A stretch of 25,754 nt of DNA from Desulfobulbus sp. (GTDB lineage Bacteria; Desulfobacterota; Desulfobulbia; Desulfobulbales; Desulfobulbaceae): the NCBI GenBank assembly GCA_028684915.1, contig JAQUEZ010000051.1, positions 10,399 to 36,152 of the forward strand, in the 5' to 3' direction. Under the pieces are notes generated by a model. That model was not told where the DNA came from. It ran no database searches and saw only the letters and a list, made by a program, of their open reading frames with translations. A program made the translations under genes and the position numbers. Positions 15,725 through 24,522 of the stretch are shown piece by piece (within the stretch, counting starts at the first letter, position 1; every line of letters begins with the position of its first letter).

Positions 15725-17146
15725 ATGATCATTCCCGTTATTCTGGCCGGTGGTACCGGCACCCGACTTTGGCCCCTGTCGCGCAAATTGTATCCCAAAC
15801 AACTCATACCGCTGATGGATGAATTCACTCTCGTGCAGAACACGGTCCACCGCGTTGAAGGTATTGCGGGTGTAACCACGCCACTGATCATCTGCAACGA
15901 GGAACACCGTTTCATGGTCGCCGAGCAGATGCGTGCCATTGGCACGTCGCCCCAGGCCATCGTCCTTGAGCCTATAGGGAAAAACACGGCGCCGGCCGTA
16001 GCCATTGCCGCCCTTATCACACTACAGAAACATCCTGACGCAACACTACTGGTACTACCAGCCGACCATCTCATTCATGACCAGGACTCCTTTAACCAAG
16101 CCGTGCAGGCCGGTACACAACTTGCTGCCACTGGGCATCTGGTTACCTTCGGCATTGTACCGAACGCTCCGGAGACCGGCTATGGCTACATCTGTCAGGG
16201 TGCGAAACTTGCGGGCGATCCGACTGAGCCTATTGCCCACGCCATTGCCCGTTTTGAAGAAAAACCGGATTTGGACACAGCCCGATCATATGTTGAAAGT
16301 GGCGAATATTTCTGGAATTCCGGCATGTTTGTGTTCGGTGCGCGGGCGGTGCTAAACGAGATGGAACGCCTGGTACCGGACATTGTCAATGCCTGCCGTG
16401 AGGCTCTGGCAACGGCGGCCGAGGATTTGGACTTCATCCGCCTGGGAGTAGATGCCTTTACCCGATGCCCAGAGGATTCCATCGATTACGCTGTCATGGA
16501 GCAGACCGATAAGGGCGTCATCATCCCCCTGGCTTCAGGCTGGAGCGATTTGGGTTCCTGGGAGGCCCTGTGGCAAAATGGTGTCAAGGACCCAAACGGC
16601 AACGTAATCCATGGCGACGTTTTGCTGCACGATGTTCATAATTCTTTTTTTCATGCCGAAAACCGGTTACTGGCTGCTGTAGGCCTGGAAAATCATATTG
16701 TGGTCGAGACTGCTGACGCGGTCCTGGTCTCTCCCCGTGACCGGGTCCAGGATGTCAAGAAACTGGTGGACGAACTTAAGACGCGAAAACGGATCGAGAC
16801 GATTTCTCATACCACGGTGTACCGGCCCTGGGGCAACTATGAATCCATCGACGGTGGTACCCGTTACCAGGTGAAACGCATTGTGGTATATCCAGGCCAA
16901 ATCCTGTCCCTGCAAAAACATTTCCATCGAGCCGAACATTGGGTTGTGGTCCACGGTACGGCCGTTGTGACCCGCAATAAAGAGGAAATCCTGTTGCAGG
17001 AAAACGAATCCGTCTATCTACCACTGGGATCCGTACATCGATTGCACAATCCGGGAAAAATACCACTCGAACTCATTGAGGTGCAGGTAGGCAGCTATCT
17101 GGGCGAAGATGATATCGTCCGTTTTGAGGATGCCTACGGCCGATAG
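15725..17146 (+). CDS. manC: Mannose-1-phosphate guanylyltransferase / mannose-6-phosphate isomerase
   Basis: 473 residues from the ATG at 15725, with GGAG at 15716-15719 five bases upstream; a TTG at 15710 is in frame but lacks this signal. It is a type II bifunctional enzyme. The N-terminal nucleotidyltransferase domain has AGGTGTRLWPLSRKLYPKQ (~8-26) and RFEEKPDLDTA, and makes GDP-mannose from GTP and mannose-1-phosphate. The C-terminal cupin domain (~370-470) has LQKHFHRAEHWVVVHGTA and VYLPLGSVHRLHNPG, the isomerase part. The length is typical of the family. With the upstream mutase, gmd and fcl it completes the fructose-6-phosphate to GDP-fucose route in adjacent genes. Confidence 0.97.
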   Translation: MIIPVILAGGTGTRLWPLSRKLYPKQLIPLMDEFTLVQNTVHRVEGIAGVTTPLIICNEEHRFMVAEQMRAIGTSPQAIVLEPIGKNTAPAVAIAALITLQKHPDATLLVLPADHLIHDQDSFNQAVQAGTQLAATGHLVTFGIVPNAPETGYGYICQGAKLAGDPTEPIAHAIARFEEKPDLDTARSYVESGEYFWNSGMFVFGARAVLNEMERLVPDIVNACREALATAAEDLDFIRLGVDAFTRCPEDSIDYAVMEQTDKGVIIPLASGWSDLGSWEALWQNGVKDPNGNVIHGDVLLHDVHNSFFHAENRLLAAVGLENHIVVETADAVLVSPRDRVQDVKKLVDELKTRKRIETISHTTVYRPWGNYESIDGGTRYQVKRIVVYPGQILSLQKHFHRAEHWVVVHGTAVVTRNKEEILLQENESVYLPLGSVHRLHNPGKIPLELIEVQVGSYLGEDDIVRFEDAYGR

Positions 17147-17161
17147 AGCGAAGAACCTGCC

Positions 17162-18532
17162 ATGAATTTGCTGAACCGGGCAAATACAGCCTCCCGTCTG
17201 GGACAATTCGACCAAGCCATCCAACTGTACCAGGAGGCGATGCGTCGCTACCCGGACTTGGCGCACACCATCGGGTTTACCCGCGATCTGGTCGTACGCA
17301 AAGCCGCAGCCCAACATCTCCGGGAAGAGCAGCATGCCCTGTACGCATGGTGGGAAGACAAGGGGCTGTCGGTGCTTCGCCTTCTTTTTGTCCTGCCCGG
17401 CCCTGTGGACTGCAACAACGGCTACCATGTCCAGTTGCTGGTCCGCCTGCTTGAGGCGAGCGACCTGGTCCGCTGCACCATTGCTGTCCCGGATGCTGTT
17501 TATACGGCTGATAGTTTACACAGCCAACCTTATTCCACCCTTACCGCGCAGGGCTCAAACCTGGCCTTTGACCTGATCCACGCCTGGACTCCCCGGGAAA
17601 TGGTGCGAAAACTGTGTAAAACTCTGCTCCAGCGACATCAATGCCCGCTGTTGGTACATCTAGAGGACAACGAGGAATACCTCACCGCCACAATGGTGGG
17701 CCGCTCCTTTCGTGAACTGGCCGCACTGCCCGAGCCCGAGTTGGACCGGCTTATTCCCCAGCACTGTTACCACCCTCTCCGTGGATATCAATTCCTTCTA
17801 CAGGCCCAGGGGCTAACCCTTATCGTCGACACCTTGACCCGTTTCGGAGGGCCAGACATGCCACGCTTGGTGATAGCTCCGCCTGTGGATGAACATTTGT
17901 TCTATCCTCGGCCGCTGAACCTTGCCCTGCGCCGCAGTATGGACATTGCCGATGATCAGGTGGTCCTTGTCTATACAGGTAATGTCCATGCGGGCAACGT
18001 CGGTGAAGTCTGGGAACTTTATAAAGCCGTGAATCTTCTAAACAGGCAGGGAATATCTACCCTCCTGTTGCGTACCGGTAAAAATGCTTGTGGACTTAAC
18101 CTTAAGGACTGGAACAGGCAGGACATACGCCATTTGGGCTGGGTGGAGAGAGCGCAGGTTCCAGAAATCCTGGCCGCAGCCGACGTACTCGTCCAGCCCG
18201 GAGCCCCAGGCCCGTTCAATGATCAACGTATCCCCTGCAAATTGCCAGAATATTTTGCGATGGGACGACCGGTCATTCTACCCCGGACCAATCTGGGACT
18301 TCAAGTGGAGCATGCCCGGCAGGGCTATGTGGTTGAACAGGCTGATGCCGCCACGATTGCATCAGCTGTCCGAAAGATTGTCAGCGACAAACCTCTTCAC
18401 GCAATCTTGAGCAAGGGCGCGACGGAACTTTTTCGCAACCGATTGGCTTCGAGCCGTACACAAGTGGAACTTCTTCGCTTCCATGGTGCAATTGTCTCAC
18501 AATCAATCCGCAAGCAGATATCTCTGTCATAA
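17162..18532 (+). CDS. TPR-glycosyltransferase family 4 fusion
   Basis: 456 residues. Residues 1-35 form one TPR-like unit (NTASRLGQFDQAIQLYQEAM). A GT-B glycosyltransferase fold follows from ~70 (LRLLFVLPGPVDCNNGYHVQ). The donor-binding half has VVLVYTGNVHAGNVGEVWEL (~268-287), DIRHLGWVERAQVPEILAAA and DVLVQPGAPGPFNDQRIPCK (~341-360), ending LPEYFAMGRPVILP, which carries the conserved acidic/small-residue region of GT4 enzymes. No signal peptide. It starts 15 bp after manC and lies in the same transcript as the GDP-sugar genes, so GDP-mannose or GDP-fucose is a reasonable donor, though this is inference. It ends the group; 400 bp of repeat-rich spacer follows. Confidence 0.85.
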   Translation: MNLLNRANTASRLGQFDQAIQLYQEAMRRYPDLAHTIGFTRDLVVRKAAAQHLREEQHALYAWWEDKGLSVLRLLFVLPGPVDCNNGYHVQLLVRLLEASDLVRCTIAVPDAVYTADSLHSQPYSTLTAQGSNLAFDLIHAWTPREMVRKLCKTLLQRHQCPLLVHLEDNEEYLTATMVGRSFRELAALPEPELDRLIPQHCYHPLRGYQFLLQAQGLTLIVDTLTRFGGPDMPRLVIAPPVDEHLFYPRPLNLALRRSMDIADDQVVLVYTGNVHAGNVGEVWELYKAVNLLNRQGISTLLLRTGKNACGLNLKDWNRQDIRHLGWVERAQVPEILAAADVLVQPGAPGPFNDQRIPCKLPEYFAMGRPVILPRTNLGLQVEHARQGYVVEQADAATIASAVRKIVSDKPLHAILSKGATELFRNRLASSRTQVELLRFHGAIVSQSIRKQISLS

Positions 18533-18605
18533 ACAGACTAAGCCTTGATCTTGCCGACATTAACGATATTTTTTTCTAGACACCTTTTGGGAACAAGTTA
18601 ATATG

Positions 18606-18732
18606 GATGGCGTCGTAAAAACTTCGATCTCCTGCGTCGCAGCGTTTTTCTCGACACTCGACATACCTGATGTATGCCTTCGCGCCGAGAAAAACACTAC
18701 TCCTTGTATATCTATGTTTTTACCTAGCCATC
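18606..18732. repeat. 127-bp imperfect palindromic intergenic repeat
   Basis: Outer arms GATGGCGTCGTAAAAAC (18606-18622) and GTTTTTACCTAGCCATC (18716-18732) pair at 14 of 17 positions. Inner arms GCGTTTTTCTCG (18642-18653) and CGAGAAAAACAC (18686-18697) pair at 11 of 12, and GACATACCTGATGTATGCC adds a central stem. The whole unit would fold into one long hairpin. The short ORF across it (18603-18788) is an artefact of this structure. I have the impression of having seen similar GATGGCGTCGTAAAAAC units between genes of sulfate reducers, but cannot confirm it. Confidence 0.75.
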
Positions 18733-18743
18733 TCTTGGAGTGT

Positions 18744-18766
18744 GATGGACTTTTGTCGAGTCCATC
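18744..18766. other. Short hairpin next to the palindromic repeat
   Basis: GATGGAC (18744-18750) and GTCCATC (18760-18766) form a 7-bp stem with a 9-base loop. There is no T run, so a terminator role is doubtful. The rest of the spacer from 18533 to 18939 contains no gene I can support. Confidence 0.35.
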
Positions 18767-18939
18767 AATACTACATGTCGTCCTTTAATCCTTAAAAGAA
18801 GGGCAACTACCTATGGTAACCTTGCTCTATATTTTCGAAAACAAAATTTCATCTGGTCAATGGATCCGTTTGGATTATGATTCCAAACCTATCCGATGAA
18901 TTCAGAATCTAATAATTATATACAGAAGGCTCCGAGGCC

Positions 18940-19545
18940 ATGACAACAGCACCCATATCACCATACGCCATACGCCACCAAGGTACCATTTCCCAAGAAC
19001 AACGAGAACGCCTGCTGGGCCAAAAAGGTGTAGCCCTATGGCTCACCGGCCTTTCCGGCTCCGGAAAATCAACCATTGCCCATGCTGTCGAGGAGCGATT
19101 ACATGCATTAGGAAGGCTTACCTATGTTTTTGACGGTGACAATGTTCGCCATGGACTTTGCGGTGATCTCAGTTTTTCACCTGAGGCCAGGGCTGAAAAC
19201 AATCGGCGAATTGCTGAAATGCTCAAACTCTTCCTTGATGCGGGTGTAATCTGCTTGGCAGCTTTTATTTCTCCAATGAGGGCTGACCGCGAACGTGTTC
19301 GCACAATTGTTGGTGATGATAGACTGTTTGAAATCTATGTCCGCTGCACAATTGAAGAATGCGAACGGCGCGATGTAAAAGGATTATACAAACTAGCGCG
19401 TGAGGGAAAAATCAAAAATTACACGGGCATATCCTCACCCTATGAAGAACCGATGGATGCCGACATCGTACTGGATTCGGATGCCCAAAGTGTTAACGAT
19501 TGTGTACAGCAGGTGGTTGATTTTGTACTTTCCCACCAGAAATGA
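18940..19545 (+). CDS. cysC: Adenylyl-sulfate (APS) kinase
   Basis: 201 residues, the normal size of a stand-alone CysC. It phosphorylates APS with ATP to give PAPS. The P-loop is GLSGSGKS (~37-44). The APS-binding/lid signatures are FDGDNVRHGL (~64-73) and RAENNRRIAEM (~84-94), with the ISPMRADRERVR segment (~110-121) and GLYKLAREGKIKNYTGISSP (~147-166). The ATG follows CCGAGG. No sulfurylase or PAPS reductase is adjacent. In a polysaccharide locus with three sulfotransferase-type genes, its likely job is to supply PAPS for sulfation rather than assimilation. It is flanked on both sides by palindromic repeats and is probably its own transcription unit. Confidence 0.97.
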   Translation: MTTAPISPYAIRHQGTISQEQRERLLGQKGVALWLTGLSGSGKSTIAHAVEERLHALGRLTYVFDGDNVRHGLCGDLSFSPEARAENNRRIAEMLKLFLDAGVICLAAFISPMRADRERVRTIVGDDRLFEIYVRCTIEECERRDVKGLYKLAREGKIKNYTGISSPYEEPMDADIVLDSDAQSVNDCVQQVVDFVLSHQK

Positions 19546-19550
19546 TGGAT

Positions 19551-19637
19551 TCGTAAAAAGCCAAAATGCGAGAAGTGGCGCATCACGAAATCAATGAGTT
19601 ACGAAGCTCGAAACGTCGTTCTCGAGGCTTTTTACGA
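19551..19637. repeat. Palindromic repeat downstream of cysC
   Basis: TCGTAAAAAGCC (19551-19562) and GGCTTTTTACGA (19626-19637) are perfect 12-bp inverted repeats 87 bp apart overall. A smaller stem CGTTCTCG...CGAGAACG overlaps the right arm. It starts 5 bp after the cysC stop, so it may also act in transcription termination or mRNA stability. The spacer to 19897 otherwise shows no gene. Confidence 0.65.
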
Positions 19638-19897
19638 GAACGACAGAAATAAAACTCATCTCTTCTTGATGCACACAGCTGCTATCCGCAACTTTGGCTA
19701 AAGCTCGTTTTCGTGGTGCAAACAAATCAATACCGAGAAAAGATAGTTAATGATTACCTATACAGCGTAGGCCGAACAGGGTATATATTGAAGATACTTA
19801 TGAAAGGGGCTTTTGCGTCAATTGGCTCCGCTACGAATGCCCCATTGATGCGGCTTTGTCAAAGATAACCCACCTGCGTGAACTCTCTATAAAAAAA

Positions 19898-21082
19898 ATG
19901 GTCCCCACCAAATATCCCTTTTATTCATTTTTGTGGCTGTTGATTTTCTTTTTCACCTGCTGTTTGGCAGGCTGCGGTACTTTTCCCGGCTGGATGCCTT
20001 CCTCGGGCCCGAGTCGGGAACAAGTTCTCGACGCCTCAGCAGATTCATCAACCCTCCCGATTCAAGTTGTGGACGTTACCGAATCTATTGCCAGCGACTT
20101 GATCGCAAGGCAAAAAAAAGGTATCTTCTCTGAAACTCTAGGAAATTACACCCCGCATGGATACATTGTCGGCCCAGGAGACATGGTGGAAATCTCTATA
20201 TGGGAATCGCCACCGGCAGTCCTTTTCGGTTCGGGGTTGAATGAAGCAAGCGGTAGCTCTAAAGCTTCAAACGTTTCTGCCTTCCCGTCCCAGATGGTGA
20301 GTAGCGACGGTACGATCAATATTCCTTTCGCCGGGAGAATACCCGCTGCAGGCAAAACACCTCAACAGATTGAAGCTGACATAGTAGATCACCTCACTGG
20401 TAAGGCGAACCAGCCCCAGGTGCTGGTTCGCGTTGTCACCAATGCCACCTCAAATGTTACCGTTGTCGGTGAAGTAACCCAAAGTACCCGAGTTCCATTA
20501 ACTGCTAGAGGGGAACGGTTACTTGATGCCTTGGCCACTGCCGGAGGTGTGCGTCAGCCAGTAGGGAAAATTTCTTTGCAGATAACTCGAGGAAATCGAG
20601 TTCAGACAATGCCTTTGGATACTATCATTCGAGATCCTCTTCAAAACATTTACTTGCAACCCGGCGATGTGCTTACCGCCCTGTACCAATCTTCAAGTTT
20701 TACCGTCCTTGGTGCGACGGGTAAAAATGCGGAAATTGAGTTTGAAGCTAAAGGTATTACACTCTCCCAGGCTTTAGGCCGATCTGGGGGCCTTGTATCG
20801 AGCCAGGCAGATGCCCGTGCTGTCTTTATTTTTCGCAAAGAAAACCGTGATGCTCTTCATTGGAAAACATCGCCTAAAACCACGTTAGAAGGTCTTGTTC
20901 CTGTTATTTATCAAGTCAACCTGAAAGACCCCGCCAGCTTTTTCATCGCTCAAAGTTTCCCGATTCAGGATAAAGACATGCTTTACGTTTCCACTTCGCC
21001 GGTAATAGAACTCCAAAAATTCATGTCCATCCTCATCCAACCGGTGGGCGCCGCAAGACAGCTAGACCTCATGACGAAATAA
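19898..21082 (+). CDS. Outer-membrane polysaccharide export lipoprotein (Wza/KpsD/BexD type)
   Basis: 394 residues from the ATG at 19898. A TTG at 19856 is in frame but would place 14 residues before the signal peptide. The signal sequence has a hydrophobic core FLWLLIFFFTCCLAG and a lipobox LAGC with Cys26 as the lipidated residue. The polysaccharide export domain begins at VGPGDMVEISIWE and includes SSDGTINIPFAGRIPAAGKT. SLBB-type repeats follow (VTVVGEVTQSTRVPLTARGE, LLDALATAGGVRQP, YLQPGDVLT). It would form the multimeric outer-membrane channel for capsule or exopolysaccharide. A matching Wzc/KpsE-type inner-membrane partner is not in the window. The following glycosyltransferase starts 23 bp downstream. 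Confidence 0.92.
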   Translation: MVPTKYPFYSFLWLLIFFFTCCLAGCGTFPGWMPSSGPSREQVLDASADSSTLPIQVVDVTESIASDLIARQKKGIFSETLGNYTPHGYIVGPGDMVEISIWESPPAVLFGSGLNEASGSSKASNVSAFPSQMVSSDGTINIPFAGRIPAAGKTPQQIEADIVDHLTGKANQPQVLVRVVTNATSNVTVVGEVTQSTRVPLTARGERLLDALATAGGVRQPVGKISLQITRGNRVQTMPLDTIIRDPLQNIYLQPGDVLTALYQSSSFTVLGATGKNAEIEFEAKGITLSQALGRSGGLVSSQADARAVFIFRKENRDALHWKTSPKTTLEGLVPVIYQVNLKDPASFFIAQSFPIQDKDMLYVSTSPVIELQKFMSILIQPVGAARQLDLMTK

Positions 21083-21105
21083 AGCGATCATCTGGCATTC
21101 AACCC

Positions 21106-22266
21106 ATGCCTAACATGTTGATCGACATCACCCGTCTGCTTGATCGCCAGATGCAAGGCAGATTGCCCACCGGTATAGATCGGGTCAGCCTGGAATACGT
21201 GCGCTACTTTAAGCTGCGCGCCACCGGGTTGGTGCGTTACGCGGGTAGGTGGATTGAACTATCGCAGCCTGAATCTATTCGTGTTTTTGACGCGCTATTG
21301 GATCAACCCATCCATTTTAACCAACTGATACGACGTACGGTTGCCAGGGCTTTTCCGCGCAGCTTTGGCCGCCGCTTCAGCGAGCCAAAATTTCTCTTTA
21401 ACACGGGCCACAACGGGCTTGAACGTAAAGAATATTTAGAGCGACTGCGGAATTCACGACTGAAACCGATTTTTTTCTTCCACGATCTCATTCCATTATC
21501 CCATCCCGAATATTGTCGCTCCGGTGAAGCCAAACGACACAGGACACGCCTCCACACCATGCTGACCATTGGTCAGGGAATATTGGCCAATTCGGCTGCC
21601 TCTTTGGACCAATTGACTAGATATGCTGGGAAACAGAATCTTCCCATGCCGCCAGCAATAGTCGCCCCACTTGCGCCAGCAGATCTACCTCTTGTTGACG
21701 CCTGCCCTTTACTCAACACCCCCTATTTTGTTATTCTGGGAACCATTGAGCCCAGGAAAAATCACTGGATGTTGCTCCAATTATGGCGCCGCCTGATTGA
21801 AAAAATGGGTACACAGGCACCACGACTGGTGGTGATCGGCCAGCGTGGCTGGGAGTGCGAAAACGTGATTGATCTGTTGGAACGTTGCACCCAGTTGCAA
21901 GGTTTCGTCTTTGAATACTCCGACTGCACGGATACCGAGCTGGCAGCCTGGTTGAGCCATGCCCAGGCGCTGTTGTTTCCCTCGTTTACCGAAGGGTACG
22001 GCATGCCTCTGGTGGAAGCCCTGACGCTTGGCGTTCCGGTAATTGCCAGTGATCTTCCCGTATTTCACGAAATTGCCGGAGATATCCCCGATTATATTGA
22101 TCCACTTGATGGTCTAGGTTGGGCAGAGGCTATTACTGCTTACACCCACAACCTATCTCCAGATCGCAATGCGCAGCTGATGCGGATGAATAACTTTTCC
22201 CCACCAACCTGGGACATGCACTTTGCCCGGGTTGAAGAACTTCTGGAGCAGGTGCGTGCCTCCTAA
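21106..22266 (+). CDS. Family 4 glycosyltransferase
   Basis: 386 residues. The N-terminus MPNMLIDITRLLDRQMQGRL followed by PTGIDRVSLEYVRYF is typical of GT4 mannosyl-/rhamnosyltransferase-like enzymes of polysaccharide loci. FFHDLIPLSHPEYC (~124-137) and VILGTIEPRKNH (~207-218) mark the two Rossmann halves. The donor site is ALLFPSFTEGYGMPLVEALT (~286-305), with the two acidic residues of the E-x7-E motif. No membrane segment. The 3' end overlaps the kpsC-like gene by 11 bp if that gene starts at the GTG at 22256. The donor is unknown; mannose is a guess from family resemblance and from the nearby GDP-mannose genes. Confidence 0.9.
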   Translation: MPNMLIDITRLLDRQMQGRLPTGIDRVSLEYVRYFKLRATGLVRYAGRWIELSQPESIRVFDALLDQPIHFNQLIRRTVARAFPRSFGRRFSEPKFLFNTGHNGLERKEYLERLRNSRLKPIFFFHDLIPLSHPEYCRSGEAKRHRTRLHTMLTIGQGILANSAASLDQLTRYAGKQNLPMPPAIVAPLAPADLPLVDACPLLNTPYFVILGTIEPRKNHWMLLQLWRRLIEKMGTQAPRLVVIGQRGWECENVIDLLERCTQLQGFVFEYSDCTDTELAAWLSHAQALLFPSFTEGYGMPLVEALTLGVPVIASDLPVFHEIAGDIPDYIDPLDGLGWAEAITAYTHNLSPDRNAQLMRMNNFSPPTWDMHFARVEELLEQVRAS

Positions 22267-23296
22267 AACACCTGCTTCAACAAGAATTTACGCCCTTGAT
22301 TTCTCTTCGTGGAAACGGCCGATTGTCCGGCGCTGCTTTCCACAAGCCAAGGCCGTTTTCCTCTCCGAGGCATCACAAGTACCATCCGGAGAGACGGTTC
22401 TCATTTGGGGAATGCGCCCTTTTTCCGGCGAACTCCCTGAAGACGTCTCGATTATTCGTGTAGAAGACGGCTTTATTCGTTCAGTCGGCCTTGGCGCCGA
22501 CCTGATTCGTCCCATGTCGTGGGTGATTGACCGTCGGGGCATGTACTACGATGCCACCAAACCCTCTGATCTTGAGCATATTTTAGCACACACCGAATTT
22601 CAACCTGATCTGCTGCATCGCGCCGCCCTATTCCGCACCCAGATCGTCAACCAGAGGCTGACCAAGTACAATATCGGCGCAGGCCAATGGCAGAGGCCTG
22701 CTACTGACAAACGAGTGCTGCTCGTCCCCGGCCAGGTGGAAACTGATGCCTCCCTTGCCTACGGTGCACCGGGAATCCGCACCAACATGGAATTGTTGCA
22801 GGCAGTTCGCAGCAACAATCCCGATGCCTTTATCCTCTATAAGCCGCATCCGGACGTAATCGCTGGATTACGTGCCCAAGGATCGGATGAAAAGGATGCC
22901 GAAATATTGTGTGACCAACTAATCGTGGACGTAGCAATGTCCTCAATCCTACCGCTGGTGGATGAAGTGCATGTACTGACCTCGCTCGCTGGCTTCGAGG
23001 CACTGCTGCGCGATAAGCCGGTCACCTGTTATGGCCAGCCCTTTTATTCCGGCTGGGGCCTAACCAAAGATATCATCGTTAATGACCGTCGAATTCGGCG
23101 ACTTTCCATCGATGAACTCGTTGCGGGGGCGTTACTTTTGTATCCGCTCTACCTCAGTCGCAAAACTGATGCCCTCATCTCAGCTGAACACGCTCTGGAT
23201 GAACTTCTTGAATGGCGGGACCAAACCGGAGAATCGATTCCCTGGTGGCGCCACATCATGCGCTTTTTTATTCGGAGAGTTGTGGGTGTCCGATGA
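22256..23296 (+). CDS. kpsC: KpsC-like capsule Kdo transferase, single module
   Basis: 346 residues from the GTG at 22256, chosen because GGAG at 22245-22248 lies seven bases upstream; a TTG at 22223 is the alternative. Capsule-synthesis family signatures are dense: RVEDGFIRSVGLGADLIRPM (~68-87), YYDATKPSDLEHIL (~97-110), VPGQVETDASLAYG, LYKPHPDV, HVLTSLAGFEALLRDKPVTC and QPFYSGWGLTKD. Classical KpsC is about twice as long, with two glycosyltransferase modules that alternately add beta-Kdo residues to the lipid anchor. Only one module is present here. A separate second module elsewhere, or a shorter linker, is possible. The stop overlaps the kpsS start (ATGA). Confidence 0.88.
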   Translation: MPPKTPASTRIYALDFSSWKRPIVRRCFPQAKAVFLSEASQVPSGETVLIWGMRPFSGELPEDVSIIRVEDGFIRSVGLGADLIRPMSWVIDRRGMYYDATKPSDLEHILAHTEFQPDLLHRAALFRTQIVNQRLTKYNIGAGQWQRPATDKRVLLVPGQVETDASLAYGAPGIRTNMELLQAVRSNNPDAFILYKPHPDVIAGLRAQGSDEKDAEILCDQLIVDVAMSSILPLVDEVHVLTSLAGFEALLRDKPVTCYGQPFYSGWGLTKDIIVNDRRIRRLSIDELVAGALLLYPLYLSRKTDALISAEHALDELLEWRDQTGESIPWWRHIMRFFIRRVVGVR

Positions 23297-24522
23297 GCAG
23301 GCAACGAACCTTTCTCCTGTTGCAGGGTGTTTGCTCGCCATTTTTTTACCGACTTGGGCAAGCACTGCGTGCGGCTGGCCACCATGTCCATAAAATCAAT
23401 TTCAATGCCGGAGACTGGTTCTATTGGTTGGGCCGCTCCGCCTGGACGTTTCGGGGACCATCTGCCGAACTAGCCCCTTTTCTTGCAGAAAAATACCGCA
23501 ACCACGCCATCACCGATCAGGTATTGTTTGGTGATTGTCGTCCTATCCACCGGCCAGCAATAGAAATGGCCGCCAAATTTGGCATACGTACGCATGTTAT
23601 TGAAGAGGGATATTTTCGCCCCTATTGGGTGACGATTGAAAGAGACGGCGTCAACGGCTATTCCCGTTTACCCAAGGATCCGGCTTGGTACCGGGCCATG
23701 GCCAAAGAACTGCCGGAATATCGCCAGGGACAGCCCTTTTCCTCTTCTTTCAACATCCGCGCCTTCCATGATGTTGCTTACCATCTTGCCGGATTCTACA
23801 ATCCAGTATTCTTTCCCGGCTACCGTACCCATACACCGGTAACGGCTCCTGCTGAATATCTCGGATACATCAAGCGACTACCAATGCTTCGCTTTCATCG
23901 CAGACGCGATGACGAGCTGCTCTTGGCCGTATTGCGCAAAGGGATTCCCTACTATCTCTTCCCCCTCCAGCTCAGTAGTGACGCCCAAATTCGTCATCAC
24001 TCGACTTTTGCCGATATGACCGAGGCCATGGAGCATATCATGCAATCTTTTGCCCTCCATGCACCCAGCAACGCGGCTCTCATCATCAAAAACCATCCGC
24101 TTGATGCCGGCCTTGATCATTACCCCACGATTATTGACCGGCTGACCAGACAGTTTGCGCTGAAGAGTAGAATCTATTACATGGAGACCGGTGACTTGCC
24201 GGAGTTGCTCAATCATGCCGCCGGAACCGTGACCGTGAATAGTACAGTGGGCATGACCGCACTTGCACGCCATTGCCCGACAATTGCCTTAAGTAAACCG
24301 ATTTATAATATTCCCGGATTAACCTTCCAGGGGTCTCTGGACTCCTTTTGGGCCAATAAGGAAAAACCTATTGGACGACTGTTTCGCGTTTTTCGCAACA
24401 CCGTCATTCACACCACCCAGGTCAACGGCGGCCTCTATTCCAACCAGGGGATCGAAATGCTCGTGGCCAATGCGGTGCCGCGGCTTGAGGCAGAGCGGTC
24501 TCCTTTGGAGGAGTTGTTATGA
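23293..24522 (+). CDS. kpsS: KpsS-like capsule Kdo transferase
   Basis: 409 residues, the usual KpsS size. The ATG at 23293 overlaps the previous TGA. Signatures are FLLLQGVCSPFFYRLGQAL (~7-25), GHHVHKINFNAGDWFYW, VIEEGYFRPYWVTIERDGVN (~102-121), IIKNHPLDAG and GTVTVNSTVGMTAL. In ATP-binding-cassette-dependent capsule systems, KpsS adds the first beta-Kdo to phosphatidylglycerol and KpsC extends the linker. Together with the previous gene it shows that the polymer is probably anchored to a lipid through a Kdo linker and exported by an ABC transporter not seen here. It acts at the cytoplasmic face of the inner membrane. The 3' end overlaps the next gene by 4 bp. Confidence 0.92.
   Translation: MSRQRTFLLLQGVCSPFFYRLGQALRAAGHHVHKINFNAGDWFYWLGRSAWTFRGPSAELAPFLAEKYRNHAITDQVLFGDCRPIHRPAIEMAAKFGIRTHVIEEGYFRPYWVTIERDGVNGYSRLPKDPAWYRAMAKELPEYRQGQPFSSSFNIRAFHDVAYHLAGFYNPVFFPGYRTHTPVTAPAEYLGYIKRLPMLRFHRRRDDELLLAVLRKGIPYYLFPLQLSSDAQIRHHSTFADMTEAMEHIMQSFALHAPSNAALIIKNHPLDAGLDHYPTIIDRLTRQFALKSRIYYMETGDLPELLNHAAGTVTVNSTVGMTALARHCPTIALSKPIYNIPGLTFQGSLDSFWANKEKPIGRLFRVFRNTVIHTTQVNGGLYSNQGIEMLVANAVPRLEAERSPLEELL

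Noticed and set aside
18603..18788. 61-codon ORF between the glycosyltransferase and cysC
   Set aside because: It lies over a 127-bp palindromic repeat; the open frame is a by-product of that structure.
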